DNA of 64,000 bases from Mesorhizobium caraganae (GCF_016836705.1 NZ_JAFCGY010000024.1:1-64000); one strand, 5' to 3'; numbered from the stretch's first letter, positions 25,724 to 33,954 are shown. Made by a program: numbers and translations. Notes: a model not told the origin generated them from the sequence alone.

Positions 25724-26692
25724 TCAAGCGAAACCGCCGAGTACTTCGGGAAATTGCACGGCCATCGCACCGGCAAGGGCATGCTCGGCATACATCTTAT
25801 GGACCTTGCTGCCGTCATACCGTGCGCGCCGCCGATACCGATCCTTGTTCGGCAGCATCCCCATGATGCCGTCGAACCTGCGGGCGAAGCGCCTCATGAC
25901 GCCCCGCTCGAAGGGAATGCGCTGCATAAAGGGCTGAAGCCAGGGTGTATCCCTTGCCAGACCGCGCCAGACGGCAAGCGCCTCGGGCTCCACGTCGACC
26001 TGGCTCCCCCAGGGCTTGCCGCCGGCGAAATGCCGTGCATAGGCTTGGGCGAACCGAAATTCCTTCGTATCGTTGGACATCAAATTCCAGTTCGGATGCA
26101 TCGTCTGCCACTTGCCCTCGAAGACGATGTTCAGCGCGTTCTGGTCGTTCATCTGCCCTGCGACGGCCACGTCCCTGGCGCGGTGCAAGAGGCCCTGTTC
26201 ACGCACCAACGGCATATTGAAGACGATGATACCGGCATTGAAGTAAGGCGCTCCCGGCTGCATCGACAACTTCTGCCGGTAGCCAGGGCGGAAATACATA
26301 TAATCGTCATGGGCGGCCAACAACGGCGCATTCAAAGTCTGGCCCACCAGGTCACCGATATCGCGATTGAACAGAACATCGCAATCGACATGGGCGATGC
26401 GATCATAGTCCGCGAACTGAGGCAATTGGTCGGCGAAAAGCCGCACAAAAGTGCCGACATTGCTCGGCCGGAAAGTATGGCCGGCCTGCGCAAACAACGC
26501 CGAGACGTCCATTATGCGAATGCTGTTCTTCAGCAGGCGCTCAGCAACACGCATATCGGCATCGCGTGCACCGACATGCAGGATGAAGCCTGGCGTTGCT
26601 TCTCCCGAAACGTCCAGAATTCTGCGAGCCGCCAAGCATGCATACGGAAAATAGTTGGCGTCAGCCGCTAGAAAAAAACAGGAATTCGCCAC
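25724..26692 (-). CDS. GT8-like glycosyltransferase B
   Basis: This 322-residue paralogue of the downstream neighbour has VDCDVLFNRDIGDL near residue 103 as the DxD site and MQPGAPYFNAGIIVFNMPLV near 150. I place the start at GTG 26690-26692 because AGAAGGA lies six bases before it and the N terminus then aligns with the paralogue. Upstream in-frame starts exist at 26725 and 26749. It precedes the paralogue by 48 bases on the same strand, so they are probably cotranscribed. tRNA-Pro lies just upstream on the other strand. Confidence 0.78.
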   Translation of the reverse strand: MANSCFFLAADANYFPYACLAARRILDVSGEATPGFILHVGARDADMRVAERLLKNSIRIMDVSALFAQAGHTFRPSNVGTFVRLFADQLPQFADYDRIAHVDCDVLFNRDIGDLVGQTLNAPLLAAHDDYMYFRPGYRQKLSMQPGAPYFNAGIIVFNMPLVREQGLLHRARDVAVAGQMNDQNALNIVFEGKWQTMHPNWNLMSNDTKEFRFAQAYARHFAGGKPWGSQVDVEPEALAVWRGLARDTPWLQPFMQRIPFERGVMRRFARRFDGIMGMLPNKDRYRRRARYDGSKVHKMYAEHALAGAMAVQFPEVLGGFA

Positions 26693-26836
26693 GCGCAATC
26701 CTTCTAATCGATATGGGCGAGCCATATCGCCTTGGCGTAGCGTCGACAAGGCCGGATGCCTGGCGACTTTTCCGGTCCAACGCGCCGTTTTAGCGCTTGC
26801 ACCATAACCCTTGAAAATATATGGCTTTGCGCGGTC

Positions 26837-26913
<77 letters not shown>

Positions 26914-26995
26914 AACAACACAGGCGTTTAGCTGCTTCCCCCAAGTGGCCACGCGATTTCTCAGCCGCATTACAGCCACTCGCAAAATGCATTTC

Positions 26996-27553
26996 CTACG
27001 GCGCCACGCCGGCGTGTCGCTCCAGGAAAGGCTCGATGGGGCCTGTAAGAAGAGCAGCCTCCTGCTTGATCTTCTCGTCGCTCCATTCCCACCACCGGAT
27101 CGCCAGCAATTTCGCAATGACGTCCTCCGAAAACCGATAGCGGATAAGCCTGGCCGGAACCCCGCCGACGATCGCATATGGCGGCACATCCTTGGTGACA
27201 ACGGCGCCGGCCGCAACGATGGCGCCATCGGCAATGTGGACGCCTGGCATGATCATCGCATGACGGCCGATCCAGACATCGTTGGCGATGGTAATGCCGA
27301 CGGCTTTGCCGCCATGCGCATTGGGATCGGTCGAGTCCATCATGCGGCTGTGGATCGGAAAAGTGGTTGCAGCCCAAGGCACGTGGCTTCCCCCGGAACA
27401 TTCAAAGCTGACGTTGCCGGCGACCGAACAGAACGCCCCAATGGTCAACGGAGTGGCGTCAGACGCTCCAAGCACCTTCTTCCGGCTCACTCCATAGGTG
27501 TGACGTCCGAGGGTCACGCTTGAGGGCAGCTTGGATCGAAACGGATTCTTCAT
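26996..27553 (-). CDS. Left-handed beta-helix acetyltransferase (CatB/Vat-like)
   Basis: This 185-residue enzyme has the hexapeptide-repeat fold of xenobiotic or sugar acetyltransferases. Repeats such as IGAFCSVAGNVSFE near 36, and VWIGRHAMIMPGVHIADGAIVAAGAVVTKDVPPYAIVG interrupted by loops near 92-130, are clear. The catalytic histidine is likely in HSRMMD or nearby. The ATG at 27553 is chosen because the family N terminus (basic, then VTLGRHTYG) follows. Its place among glycosyltransferases suggests O-acetylation of a surface sugar more than antibiotic inactivation. It lies downstream of the GT-like gene, 14 bases away on the same strand. Confidence 0.8.
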   Translation of the reverse strand: MKNPFRSKLPSSVTLGRHTYGVSRKKVLGASDATPLTIGAFCSVAGNVSFECSGGSHVPWAATTFPIHSRMMDSTDPNAHGGKAVGITIANDVWIGRHAMIMPGVHIADGAIVAAGAVVTKDVPPYAIVGGVPARLIRYRFSEDVIAKLLAIRWWEWSDEKIKQEAALLTGPIEPFLERHAGVAP

Positions 27554-27567
27554 GCGAAGCCACCCCG

Positions 27568-28356
27568 TCACGGTGATCTCCTGAGCTTCTGGCGCAAGAG
27601 ATCCGCGGGAGTTCGCCACAGACGATATCGACCGGCTTTTGCAACCTGCTGGCCGACTGGCACCTTGCCACAAGCGTTAAAGAACGCATGAACACGCGGC
27701 TCAGCAAACTGCTTTTTGCCTCGGGTGTTGTAGTGTCGGATCGGCAGGCCATGAGGGCTGATGGTTCGGCCGTTTTGAGAAAGGGCTACCCCGAGGCAGA
27801 ACTGTTCCGGCGCCCACGTGTCGGTCACCTCATAAACGGCCTTGATAGCTGCGAAGGCGTCCACCATGGCGCTGAGATTGTCGCGGTGGATTCCTACGAT
27901 TCCACTGTTCCACATCGGTTCCTGGCCGCTCAGGATCTGGCCACCGACGCTGATGTTCTTGCCCGGCAGCGCGCTCTGATAGATGCGATGCGGCCCTTCG
28001 CACAGGCGCATAAAGGAATGGGTCTCGGAGATCGAGCGGAAGCCTTTCGACGGGTCCCCCACCGGGTACATGTCGGTGTCCATGAAAAGGAGCCGATTTG
28101 CTCGCTGCAAAAGCTCACGCATAGCACCGGCCTTGATGCCGAAATGGTAGCTTCCTCCGAAAGACCACTGCTCTTTCTGCTCAGCCGTTATGAGCATTGT
28201 CTCAACAGGATAAGCGCGAAAGAGTTCAATCCTGTCAGTTGCGACGGCTATTCTAGCGGTCGGGCAATGGTGCAAAAGCTTGAGGGCGCTGAGTAGCGCA
28301 CCGCGATGGTAAAGCTCGTTCTCACCATAGGCGATGTAACCAAAAACGTCGTTCAT
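27568..28356 (-). CDS. Putative DxD glycosyltransferase
   Basis: This 262-residue protein has a nucleotide-sugar-transferase-like layout: N-terminal FGYIAYGENELYHRGALLSALKL, a strand ending in LLFMDTDMYPVGDP near residue 92 that provides a DxD-type motif, and MWNSGIVGIHRDNL near 148. It resembles GT8- or GT77-like proteins only loosely and is not a close paralogue of the two GT8 genes. It heads a leftward pair with the acetyltransferase gene. A role in the same glycan is inferred from position. Confidence 0.6.
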   Translation of the reverse strand: MNDVFGYIAYGENELYHRGALLSALKLLHHCPTARIAVATDRIELFRAYPVETMLITAEQKEQWSFGGSYHFGIKAGAMRELLQRANRLLFMDTDMYPVGDPSKGFRSISETHSFMRLCEGPHRIYQSALPGKNISVGGQILSGQEPMWNSGIVGIHRDNLSAMVDAFAAIKAVYEVTDTWAPEQFCLGVALSQNGRTISPHGLPIRHYNTRGKKQFAEPRVHAFFNACGKVPVGQQVAKAGRYRLWRTPADLLRQKLRRSP

Positions 28357-28405
28357 TCCATCACGTATAGTGAGTCGCCCAATCTTCTACCAGCCGCTCA
28401 GCTCG

Positions 28406-28864
28406 CTACTGGCATACATCGACCCATTCGGCGTTGACGATCTCGGTCATGCGCTGCGGGCTCAGCCGTACGGCGGCGTTGGTGGCGCCGGCCGCGGGGA
28501 CGACTTCATCGAAGGCACGCAGCGAGACGTCGGCATAGACCGGCAGCGGCGCCGGCAGGCCGAATGGACAGACGCCGCCGACAGGATGGCTTGTGGCGGC
28601 GAGAACCTCATTGGCGTCAAGCATGCGCGGCTTGCCGCCGAAGCGGTCCTTGAATTTGCGGTTGTCGAGCCTCGACATGCCGCCGGCCACGATCAGCATG
28701 GTCTCACCGCCGACGCGCAGGCAGATGGTCTTGGCGATCTGCGCCGGCTCCACGCCATGCGCCGCCGCTGCCAGCGCCACCGTCGCCGAACTGGTTTCGG
28801 TGACGAGCACTTCGACATCGGGCGCATGGGCAGCCAGAAAGGCACGCACGGATTCAAGGCTCAT
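28406..28864 (-). CDS. YbaK/EbsC-type aminoacyl-tRNA editing protein
   Basis: This 152-residue free-standing editing domain belongs to the YbaK/ProX family, whose members deacylate mischarged Cys- or Ala-tRNA-Pro and related species. Visible features are VEPAQIAKTICLRVGGETMLIVAGG (lysine near residue 45) and HPVGGVCPFGLP near 93, which holds the conserved GG.CPFG segment. The ATG at 28864 follows GGGAGA. Curiously it lies within 1.5 kb of tRNA-Pro, though on the opposite strand. Exact tRNA substrate is not known. Confidence 0.85.
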   Translation of the reverse strand: MSLESVRAFLAAHAPDVEVLVTETSSATVALAAAAHGVEPAQIAKTICLRVGGETMLIVAGGMSRLDNRKFKDRFGGKPRMLDANEVLAATSHPVGGVCPFGLPAPLPVYADVSLRAFDEVVPAAGATNAAVRLSPQRMTEIVNAEWVDVCQ

Positions 28865-28968
28865 CTCGGCATTTCTCCCCACGGGCAACAGACACTGGCC
28901 ACTCGAACATGAAAAAGCCCGCCAGGGCAAACCATGGCGGGCTTGTTGAACGACGCTTGGCGTCGCTG

Positions 28969-29250
28969 TTATGAAACGGACCGATTTTCCACAGGCGCTG
29001 TTGGCGCCGGGGCATCGATCAGGGCCGTTTCCGGCAATTGCAATGCTGCGGCGATCCGGCGAAGTTTCGACGGATCGGTGTCCTTGCCGCTCTCTATGTC
29101 GGCAATCTCGCTGGTCGACAGACCGCAGGTCAGGGAAAGCTCTTCAATACTGTATCCCTTTGTTTCCCGGATGGCTTTAAGGCCTGGGTGCTCAAGCGCA
29201 ACATCGGCCGCCAGCCTGGAGAAGGGTTCGTGCTTTGCATTTTGGGGCAT
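28969..29250 (-). CDS. Small Xre-type regulator
   Basis: This 93-residue protein has one helix-turn-helix: LKAIRETKGYSIEELSLTCG then STSEIADIESGKDTDPSKL at about residues 25-65. The ATG at 29248-29250 is preceded by GGAG at a 6-base distance, which decides between three possible starts. It is divergent from the secreted beta-rich protein gene, with about 280 bases between. Targets are unknown. Confidence 0.75.
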   Translation of the reverse strand: MPQNAKHEPFSRLAADVALEHPGLKAIRETKGYSIEELSLTCGLSTSEIADIESGKDTDPSKLRRIAAALQLPETALIDAPAPTAPVENRSVS

Positions 29251-29527
29251 TGGCAACTCCATGGGGCTAAAGAGTTTTGGATCAAATGATAGGGTGTTGC
29301 CTGAGAGCCGGGACAATGCCCGCTCAAGCGCGATTTGCCAAGACCCAAACCGACCGTCACGGCATCGTGAACCGGCGTTAAAAACCGCCTGCCATCGGGT
29401 ACGTCGCGATCAAGTTCTTTTGAAGGACCGCACGCCGAAGTGTTCAGCAGTTTCGGGCCGCTCGCGCGTTAGCCTGATGTCGCTGGCAACCGGATCGGGC
29501 CAGCTTTCCCCCAAGAGGATCAGACCC

Positions 29528-30142
29528 ATGACATTGAAGACATCAGCCATCGTGTTCGCCACGATCTCAGGCCTCGCCGGCGCCAGCCTGGTCGAGGCAC
29601 AAGCCGCCGACGCCGTGCGCATTCGCGGCACCGTTACCGCCTTTGCCGGATCGACGCTGACGGTGAAGACCCGTGAAGGCGCCACCGACGCCATCGCGCT
29701 GGCTGACGGCTGGAAGATTTCCGGCGTCGCCAAGGCCGAGGCCGGGGATATCAAGCAAGGCGATTTCCTCGGAATTGCCTCGGTTTCAAAGGCCGATGGC
29801 GGCAGCGGCGCGCTGGAGGTGGTGATCTTCCCGGCGGCGCTCAAAGGCACCGGCGAAGGCGACCGCCCGTGGGATCTCAAGCCCAACAGCCGGATGACCA
29901 ACGGCACGGTCGCCGATGTCACCGAGATTGCGGGCCGCACGGTGACGCTCACCTACGACAATGGCCAGAAAAAGCAGATCGCGATCCCGCAGACGACACC
30001 GGTGGTGACCTTTGCGCCGGCCACACCGGCCGACCTTCAGCCCGGTGCCGTGGTGTTCGTCAACGCCGAGCGTGGCAGCGACGGCACGCTGACCGCCGGC
30101 CAGGTCGTGGTCGGCAACAACGGCGTCGTTCCGCCGATGTGA
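29528..30142 (+). CDS. Secreted beta-rich protein of unknown function (DUF5666-like)
   Basis: This 204-residue protein has a signal peptide (residues 1-26, ending AQAAD). Repeated short strands follow: IRGTVTAFAGSTLTVKT, then MTNGTVADVTEIAGRTVTLTYDNG, a two-fold repeat of an OB-like or DUF5666-like unit. A segment between them has FPAALKGTGEGDRPWDL. AGAGG lies before the ATG. It is the first of several exported small proteins here. I do not recognise a function; metal or polymer binding is possible. Confidence 0.65.
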   Translation: MTLKTSAIVFATISGLAGASLVEAQAADAVRIRGTVTAFAGSTLTVKTREGATDAIALADGWKISGVAKAEAGDIKQGDFLGIASVSKADGGSGALEVVIFPAALKGTGEGDRPWDLKPNSRMTNGTVADVTEIAGRTVTLTYDNGQKKQIAIPQTTPVVTFAPATPADLQPGAVVFVNAERGSDGTLTAGQVVVGNNGVVPPM

Positions 30143-30312
30143 AAGCGGTTGCTGCTCCTGCGAAAGCGCCAGACACAATCCAGAAACAAAATTCTACAGT
30201 CGGGAAAAACTGTCGAAAAATTCGGAGGCGATAGTCACGGCTGCGGGGTTCACGTCACCGATCTTGCTCGGTGGCGGTCAAATTCAGCCCGCGCAGAAAA
30301 GGAAACGAAGTC

Positions 30313-30516
30313 ATGAAGAAGTCCCTCCTGTCGGCTCTCGGGCTGGCTTTCGCCCTTGCTGTCTCGCTGCCGATCATCGGCGCCAGCAGCGCGGACGCAG
30401 CTCCGGTGGCGAAGAAGCATCACCACCATCACCATCATCACCACAAGCACCACAAGAAGCATCACCGCCATCATCATCACCACCACCACAAGAAGGTGGA
30501 AGCCAAGAAGGCCTGA
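30313..30516 (+). CDS. Exported histidine-rich peptide
   Basis: This 67-residue precursor has a clean signal peptide (MKKSLLSALGLAFALAVSLP, cleaved near SADAA) and a mature part of about 38 residues with 20 histidines in blocks of nine, two, two and seven, separated by lysine or arginine. AAAAGGAAACG upstream supports the ATG at 30313. No other domain is present. Such a composition strongly suggests binding of nickel, zinc, cobalt or copper in the periplasm; histidine-rich metal stores and chaperones are known, but I cannot name this family. A long perfect hairpin follows the gene. Regulation by a metal sensor is not visible. Confidence 0.75.
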   Translation: MKKSLLSALGLAFALAVSLPIIGASSADAAPVAKKHHHHHHHHHKHHKKHHRHHHHHHHKKVEAKKA

Positions 30517-30530
30517 GCCGGCTGACTTGC

Positions 30531-30581
30531 CCAATGGGAAGGCTGGCTTTGGAGTCCTCGCCAAGGCCGCCTTCCCATTGG
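30531..30581 (+). terminator. Long hairpin after the His-rich gene
   Basis: CCAATGGGAAGGC (30531-30543) pairs perfectly with GCCTTCCCATTGG (30569-30581), and the inner segments ggctttgg/ccaaggcc extend the stem. cttttg follows. It probably ends the His-rich transcript, though the T-run is weak, and a structural RNA role is not excluded. Confidence 0.6.
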
Positions 30582-30746
30582 CTTTTGCCAGGCGAGACGT
30601 GGCGAGATGAAGACAGGGTTTGATGGCGCCCATGCGCCAGAAGGCGAGCAACCAACGAACGTATCAGGCGCAAGGCCGAGGAGCACAGCGGTTGCGAGGC
30701 ATGCTGCAGGACACCGCGAGTGTCTCAGTGCGTTGCCGAAAACCCG

Positions 30747-30950
30747 CTAGGATGGCGCCGCGAACGCGAGCACTATCGCGATCAAAATCAACAGCGGTCC
30801 CATCCATTTGAAATGCTTCGCGACCTGCAGCAACCACGGCTGCTGACCTGACCGAGCCTGAAAAGGACTTTTGAGCAGCCCAAAGCCAACGCCTGTCATC
30901 CATAGCCCAACGCAGAACATGATGAACTCGTCGATGTAATTTGCGACCAC
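30747..30950 (-). CDS. Small two-span membrane protein
   Basis: This 67-residue protein has two hydrophobic segments (about residues 8-23 and 45-64, the latter MGPLLILIAIVLAFAA) joined by a basic loop. I chose GTG 30948-30950 because GGAGG lies about ten bases upstream and the sequence before it reads as unlike protein. It converges on the His-rich gene. No family recognised. Confidence 0.5.
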   Translation of the reverse strand: MVANYIDEFIMFCVGLWMTGVGFGLLKSPFQARSGQQPWLLQVAKHFKWMGPLLILIAIVLAFAAPS

Positions 30951-31331
30951 GCCCCGCCTCCTCCGCCGGTATCTTTGGATTGGCGTTATAGCCGCAGCCG
31001 GGTTGGGCAGAAAGCGCGGTGCCAAGATGGCGACAATGACTGCTGCCGCCACCTGACATGAGCCGGGGCGGACTCGGTCTTGGCCGGCCATTTTCGGCAC
31101 ACCACCCTGCGATCTTCGCATGGCATGCCGCGCGTCCATGCCAGCGCACTTCACGCCAAATGCATGATCGATGCCGGCCGTTCCCGCCAGGCGCCGGCTG
31201 TTGATGAAGGCTAAAAATCGCCTTCACGAAAAAACACGAAGAAAATTCGAACCACGCATGAACCTTTGCTCTGGGAGCCGCACTAACCCGGCATGGACGC
31301 CAAGAAGGCGATCCCAACCCAGAAGGACGCC
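30951..31331. other. Stretch without a recognised gene
   Basis: I see no convincing coding frame in these 381 bases. The left part must hold the promoter of the small membrane protein (leftward). The right part must hold that of the small secreted protein (rightward) and is AT-rich with two nearby cacgaa copies. No clear operator or RNA structure was found. Confidence 0.4.
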
Positions 31332-31620
31332 ATGATGGCGATCCTCGATCCAGAGGAACTTCAAGCGCATCACGCTCGCCGCGGCTTTCGTCGTCTCGGC
31401 TTTCGGTTCGGCTTCGGTTTCGACCTCGGCTTTCGCCGGCGGCACGCATCCCACTGGCGACGGCGGCGCGGTTTGCAAGGGCGCCGGCCATTGCCTGGTG
31501 CTCTCGACCGAGTGCAAGGGCACCTATACCGATGCCACTGACAAGAATGGCACGGTCTATGGCAAGTGCAGCCAGACCGCGCAGGTTTCGCCGCAGGGCA
31601 GGATCAAGCTCGCCAAGTAA
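31332..31620 (+). pseudogene. Frame-disrupted small secreted Cys protein
   Basis: From about 31354 a clean frame to TAA at 31618-31620 encodes a signal-peptide-like stretch (KRITLAAAFVVSAFGSAS, cleaved near AFA) and a mature domain with four cysteines (VCKGAGHC, TECKGTY, YGKCSQT). That frame has no ATG, GTG or TTG start, since a TGA lies at 31333-31335. The good start (AGAAGGA then ATG 31332/31335) is in another frame and meets it only if one base near 31353 is skipped, giving MAILDP then RNFKRITL. So the gene has a single-base insertion, a sequence error, or a +1 shift. A terminator hairpin follows. Family not recognised. Confidence 0.6.
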
Positions 31621-31637
31621 TCGGTCCCTGATCAAGG

Positions 31638-31671
31638 AAATGGCGGCCGTCCGCGGGACAGCCGCCATTTT
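31638..31671 (+). terminator. Terminator hairpin
   Basis: AAATGGCGGC (31638-31647) pairs with GCCGCCATTT (31661-31670), followed by a short T-run. It lies 18 bases after the stop of the disrupted secreted-protein gene. Confidence 0.7.
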
Positions 31672-31734
31672 CCAAGGGAAAGCGCTACGCGCTTTTCCCG
31701 GGGAAACCGTTCACACTTTTCCTGGAATTGCTCT
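31670..31734. repeat. Partial AGAGC-type repeat (right half)
   Basis: It matches the right half of the element at 5520-5643 (gggaaagcgctacgcgctttt, then cacacttttcctggaattgctct). Its right end supplies part of the stop codon of the ElaB/YqjD-like gene on the other strand. Confidence 0.75.
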
Positions 31735-32035
31735 AGCGCCGGCTGAGCAACAGGCTGGCGAGAAGGCCGACCACGACCAGGCCGACGGCAGCCGCCGTCG
31801 CCGGATGATCGCGCGCCGTCTTTTCAATCGCCCTGCCCTGCTTCCTGATTGCGGGCATCGCATCGCTGATGCGGTCGGCAAGCTGCGCATAGTAGTCGGA
31901 GGCAGCATCGCGTCCGTCCTCGTAGTAAGCGCCGCCGCGTTTGGCTACAGCTTTCCTCAAAGCAGCAAGTTCCTTGGAAAGGGTCGCGACCTGCTTTTCA
32001 AGATCGAGATCGGAGAGGGTCGAAAGCGATGCCAT
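31733..32035 (-). CDS. ElaB/YqjD-like DUF883 protein
   Basis: This 100-residue protein has an N-terminal coiled coil (about residues 8-35, LEKQVATLSKELAALRKAV), a helical middle with KQGRAIEKTARDHP, and a single C-terminal membrane span (AAVGLVVVGLLASLLL) ending in SRR. That plan matches ElaB/YqjD/DUF883 proteins, which anchor to the inner membrane and in E. coli bind ribosomes in stationary phase. Its TAG stop lies in a repeat element. It is a single gene. Confidence 0.75.
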   Translation of the reverse strand: MASLSTLSDLDLEKQVATLSKELAALRKAVAKRGGAYYEDGRDAASDYYAQLADRISDAMPAIRKQGRAIEKTARDHPATAAAVGLVVVGLLASLLLSRR

Positions 32036-32123
32036 GATTTTTTTCCTTCTTTCAAGAGAAGGCCAAACGCATGGCTGCGGAACCGGTTCCGATTTTGCTT
32101 GCCTCTGGCAATTGCCTAGAGGT

Positions 32124-32666
32124 CTAGCGCACCTGATCGAGCAGACGCTTGCATTCGAGAAGGTCGAACAGCGCCTCCTGCAGCAAGGCGCGGTTGTCGC
32201 GCGACAGTTTCGACGCGCCGGGCTGGACGGGACCTTCCTCGTCGGTTTTGCCCAGGCCGAAAAAGCGGCGGCTGGGTTTTACCTTGGGCTGGCCGACCAG
32301 CATCTCGTCATCCATGCCGCGCGGCTGCGCCGCCGGCGTCAGCGGCACCTGATCGGCCTGCCTGCGCTGCGAGATCGCCTCGACGGCTGCCATGTCGCCA
32401 TTGCCGATGGCAACCAGGAAATGGTTGCCGTTCTCGCGCAGCAGCTTCTGCACGCCCTTGATCGTGTAACCCTGGTCATAGAGCATGTGGCGGATGCCCT
32501 TGATCAGTTCGACATCCTGCGGCCGGTAGTAGCGGCGGCCGCCGCCGCGCTTCATCGGCTTGATCTGGTTGAAACGGGTTTCCCAGAAGCGCAGCACGTG
32601 CTGCGGCAGATCGAGATCCTCCGCGACCTCGCTGATGGTGCGGAAAGCGTCGGGGCTCTTGTCCAT
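32124..32666 (-). CDS. MerR-family regulator of the ihfA-linked type
   Basis: This 180-residue regulator has an N-terminal MerR helix-turn-helix (FRTISEVAEDLDLPQHVLRFWE near 8-30, then GGGRRYYRPQDVELIKGI near 41-60). The C-terminal part contains a short coiled segment and no metal-binding cysteines, so it is not a classic metal sensor. The ATG at 32666 is preferred over GTG 32681 because GAGGA lies about eight bases before it. In many alphaproteobacteria this gene directly follows ihfA; here a SnoaL-like gene and a repeat lie between. Confidence 0.85.
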   Translation of the reverse strand: MDKSPDAFRTISEVAEDLDLPQHVLRFWETRFNQIKPMKRGGGRRYYRPQDVELIKGIRHMLYDQGYTIKGVQKLLRENGNHFLVAIGNGDMAAVEAISQRRQADQVPLTPAAQPRGMDDEMLVGQPKVKPSRRFFGLGKTDEEGPVQPGASKLSRDNRALLQEALFDLLECKRLLDQVR

Positions 32667-32930
32667 GGGCGAAATCCTCACGCTGGACGGCGATCCAGCC
32701 TAGTCTGCCGAATCGGGTATCATTTCAGCGGTTTATGAAACAACATTCAAGCCCGGCGTCAAACCGGCGGCCGTTTTCAACCGAAGGTTTGCGTGACAAG
32801 CCTTTTTCCGATCAACAGCGGCCAGGCTGGAGAAGTCGGACGGGCAGAAGAAGACCCGGCAGTGCCTGCCAAGCAACAGCACTCGAAAGGGTCAATTCTC
32901 ATGGAAGGCGATCGATTTTGCAGGACGGGA

Positions 32931-33362
32931 TTATCTCTTTGCGTTGGGAGGGGGAGCCATCATTCCCGGAACAATGTCCGTGTTCTGAGCCACCTTTATT
33001 CGCCAGCCCGTCCGTTCTTCCTTCACAATCAGAAGCAGGATACCTTTTCGGACTCCAGCGGACGAGCCGTCCGGGGCGGATGCGCCGGTCAGGGTCCATG
33101 TGTAGTGAACGGCATTAAGACCGGGCGCTAGTTCAACAACCGACGAGACGTCGCCGTCCAATTGGCTATCACGAAACATACTTTCATGCGTCGCACGGTG
33201 CGCGCCTTCGATCTCTGCGCGGTTCTTCCACCACATACCTACGACATTGACGAAGTTTGCATCGTCGGCGAATAGCGCTGCGAAATCGTCCATATCGTGC
33301 CGATTCCAAGCATCGGCAAAGGCAGTCGCGACATCCTCAGGTTTGCTGACCGCCGACCTCAC
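32931..33362 (-). CDS. SgcJ/SnoaL-like (NTF2-fold) protein
   Basis: This 143-residue protein has the NTF2-like cone fold pattern of SgcJ/EcaC proteins: VATAFADAWNRHDMDDFAALFADDANFVNVVG in two blocks near residues 10-42 and VHYTWTLTG near 88, ending in a strand with GWRIKVAQNTDIVPG. The start is taken as GTG 33362, with GGAGG nine bases upstream. It sits between ihfA and merR, which are usually adjacent in rhizobia, and a repeat fragment lies at its 5' side. Function unknown. Confidence 0.75.
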   Translation of the reverse strand: MRSAVSKPEDVATAFADAWNRHDMDDFAALFADDANFVNVVGMWWKNRAEIEGAHRATHESMFRDSQLDGDVSSVVELAPGLNAVHYTWTLTGASAPDGSSAGVRKGILLLIVKEERTGWRIKVAQNTDIVPGMMAPPPNAKR

Positions 33363-33477
33363 GCCCAATTTCCTCCATGCTCTTTCCGCTAAGCTAATAG
33401 GAGTTCGAGCCGGACGGCGACAAGCGCGAGCTCAGATTTCAAACTGAGACACTACCAAGGTTTGTGTATCCTTGACG

Positions 33478-33520
33478 CAATTTCCTAGGAAAGCGCTGCG
33501 CACTTTTCCTGGAATTGCTG
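33478..33520. repeat. Short AGAGC-type repeat fragment
   Basis: aatttcctaggaaagcgct and cttttcctggaattgct match the end of the element at 5520-5643. It lies between the SnoaL-like gene and ihfA. Confidence 0.6.
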
Positions 33521-33528
33521 CAGAAGAT

Positions 33529-33852
33529 TTATTTGCCGCCCTTGGCCTTGCTGTTCTGGTGCGAGCGCAGGATACGGCTCTTGAGCACATTCGACGACTT
33601 GAAGGTCATCACCCGGCGCGGCAGGATCGGCACTTCCTCGCCGGTCTTGGGATTGCGGCCGATGCGTTCGTTCTTGGAACGGACATGGAAGGTGGCGAAG
33701 GACGACAGCTTCACCGTCTCGCCGCGCACGATGGCTTCGCAGATTTCGTCCAGCACCGCCTCGACGAGTTCTGCCGATTCAGTGCGCGACAAGCCGACCT
33801 TACGATAAACAGCTTCGGCAAGGTCGGCGCGCGTAAGTGTCTTTCCCCCCAT
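33529..33852 (-). CDS. ihfA: Integration host factor alpha subunit
   Basis: This 107-residue DNA-bending protein has the IHF/HU signature: MGGKTLTRADLAEAVYRKVGLSR at the start, VKLSSFATFHVRSK near 46, and the DNA-arm segment RIGRNPKTGEEVPILPRRVMTF near 63-84, with the minor-groove proline in NPKTG. It pairs with IHF beta encoded elsewhere. It follows fabH on the same strand as usual for the group. Confidence 0.95.
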   Translation of the reverse strand: MGGKTLTRADLAEAVYRKVGLSRTESAELVEAVLDEICEAIVRGETVKLSSFATFHVRSKNERIGRNPKTGEEVPILPRRVMTFKSSNVLKSRILRSHQNSKAKGGK

Positions 33853-33954
33853 GCGACCGTCCCATCAGTTCAAAAACATAAATCGATACAAGCAAAGGCA
33901 GAACCTAAGTAATTGATCCGGCAAGGTCAAGGACCGAACCGGACCGTTCGGCAC

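Noticed and set aside
26996..27553. Chloramphenicol or streptogramin resistance acetyltransferase
   Set aside because: The fold matches, but the position among glycosyltransferase genes favours sugar O-acetylation.
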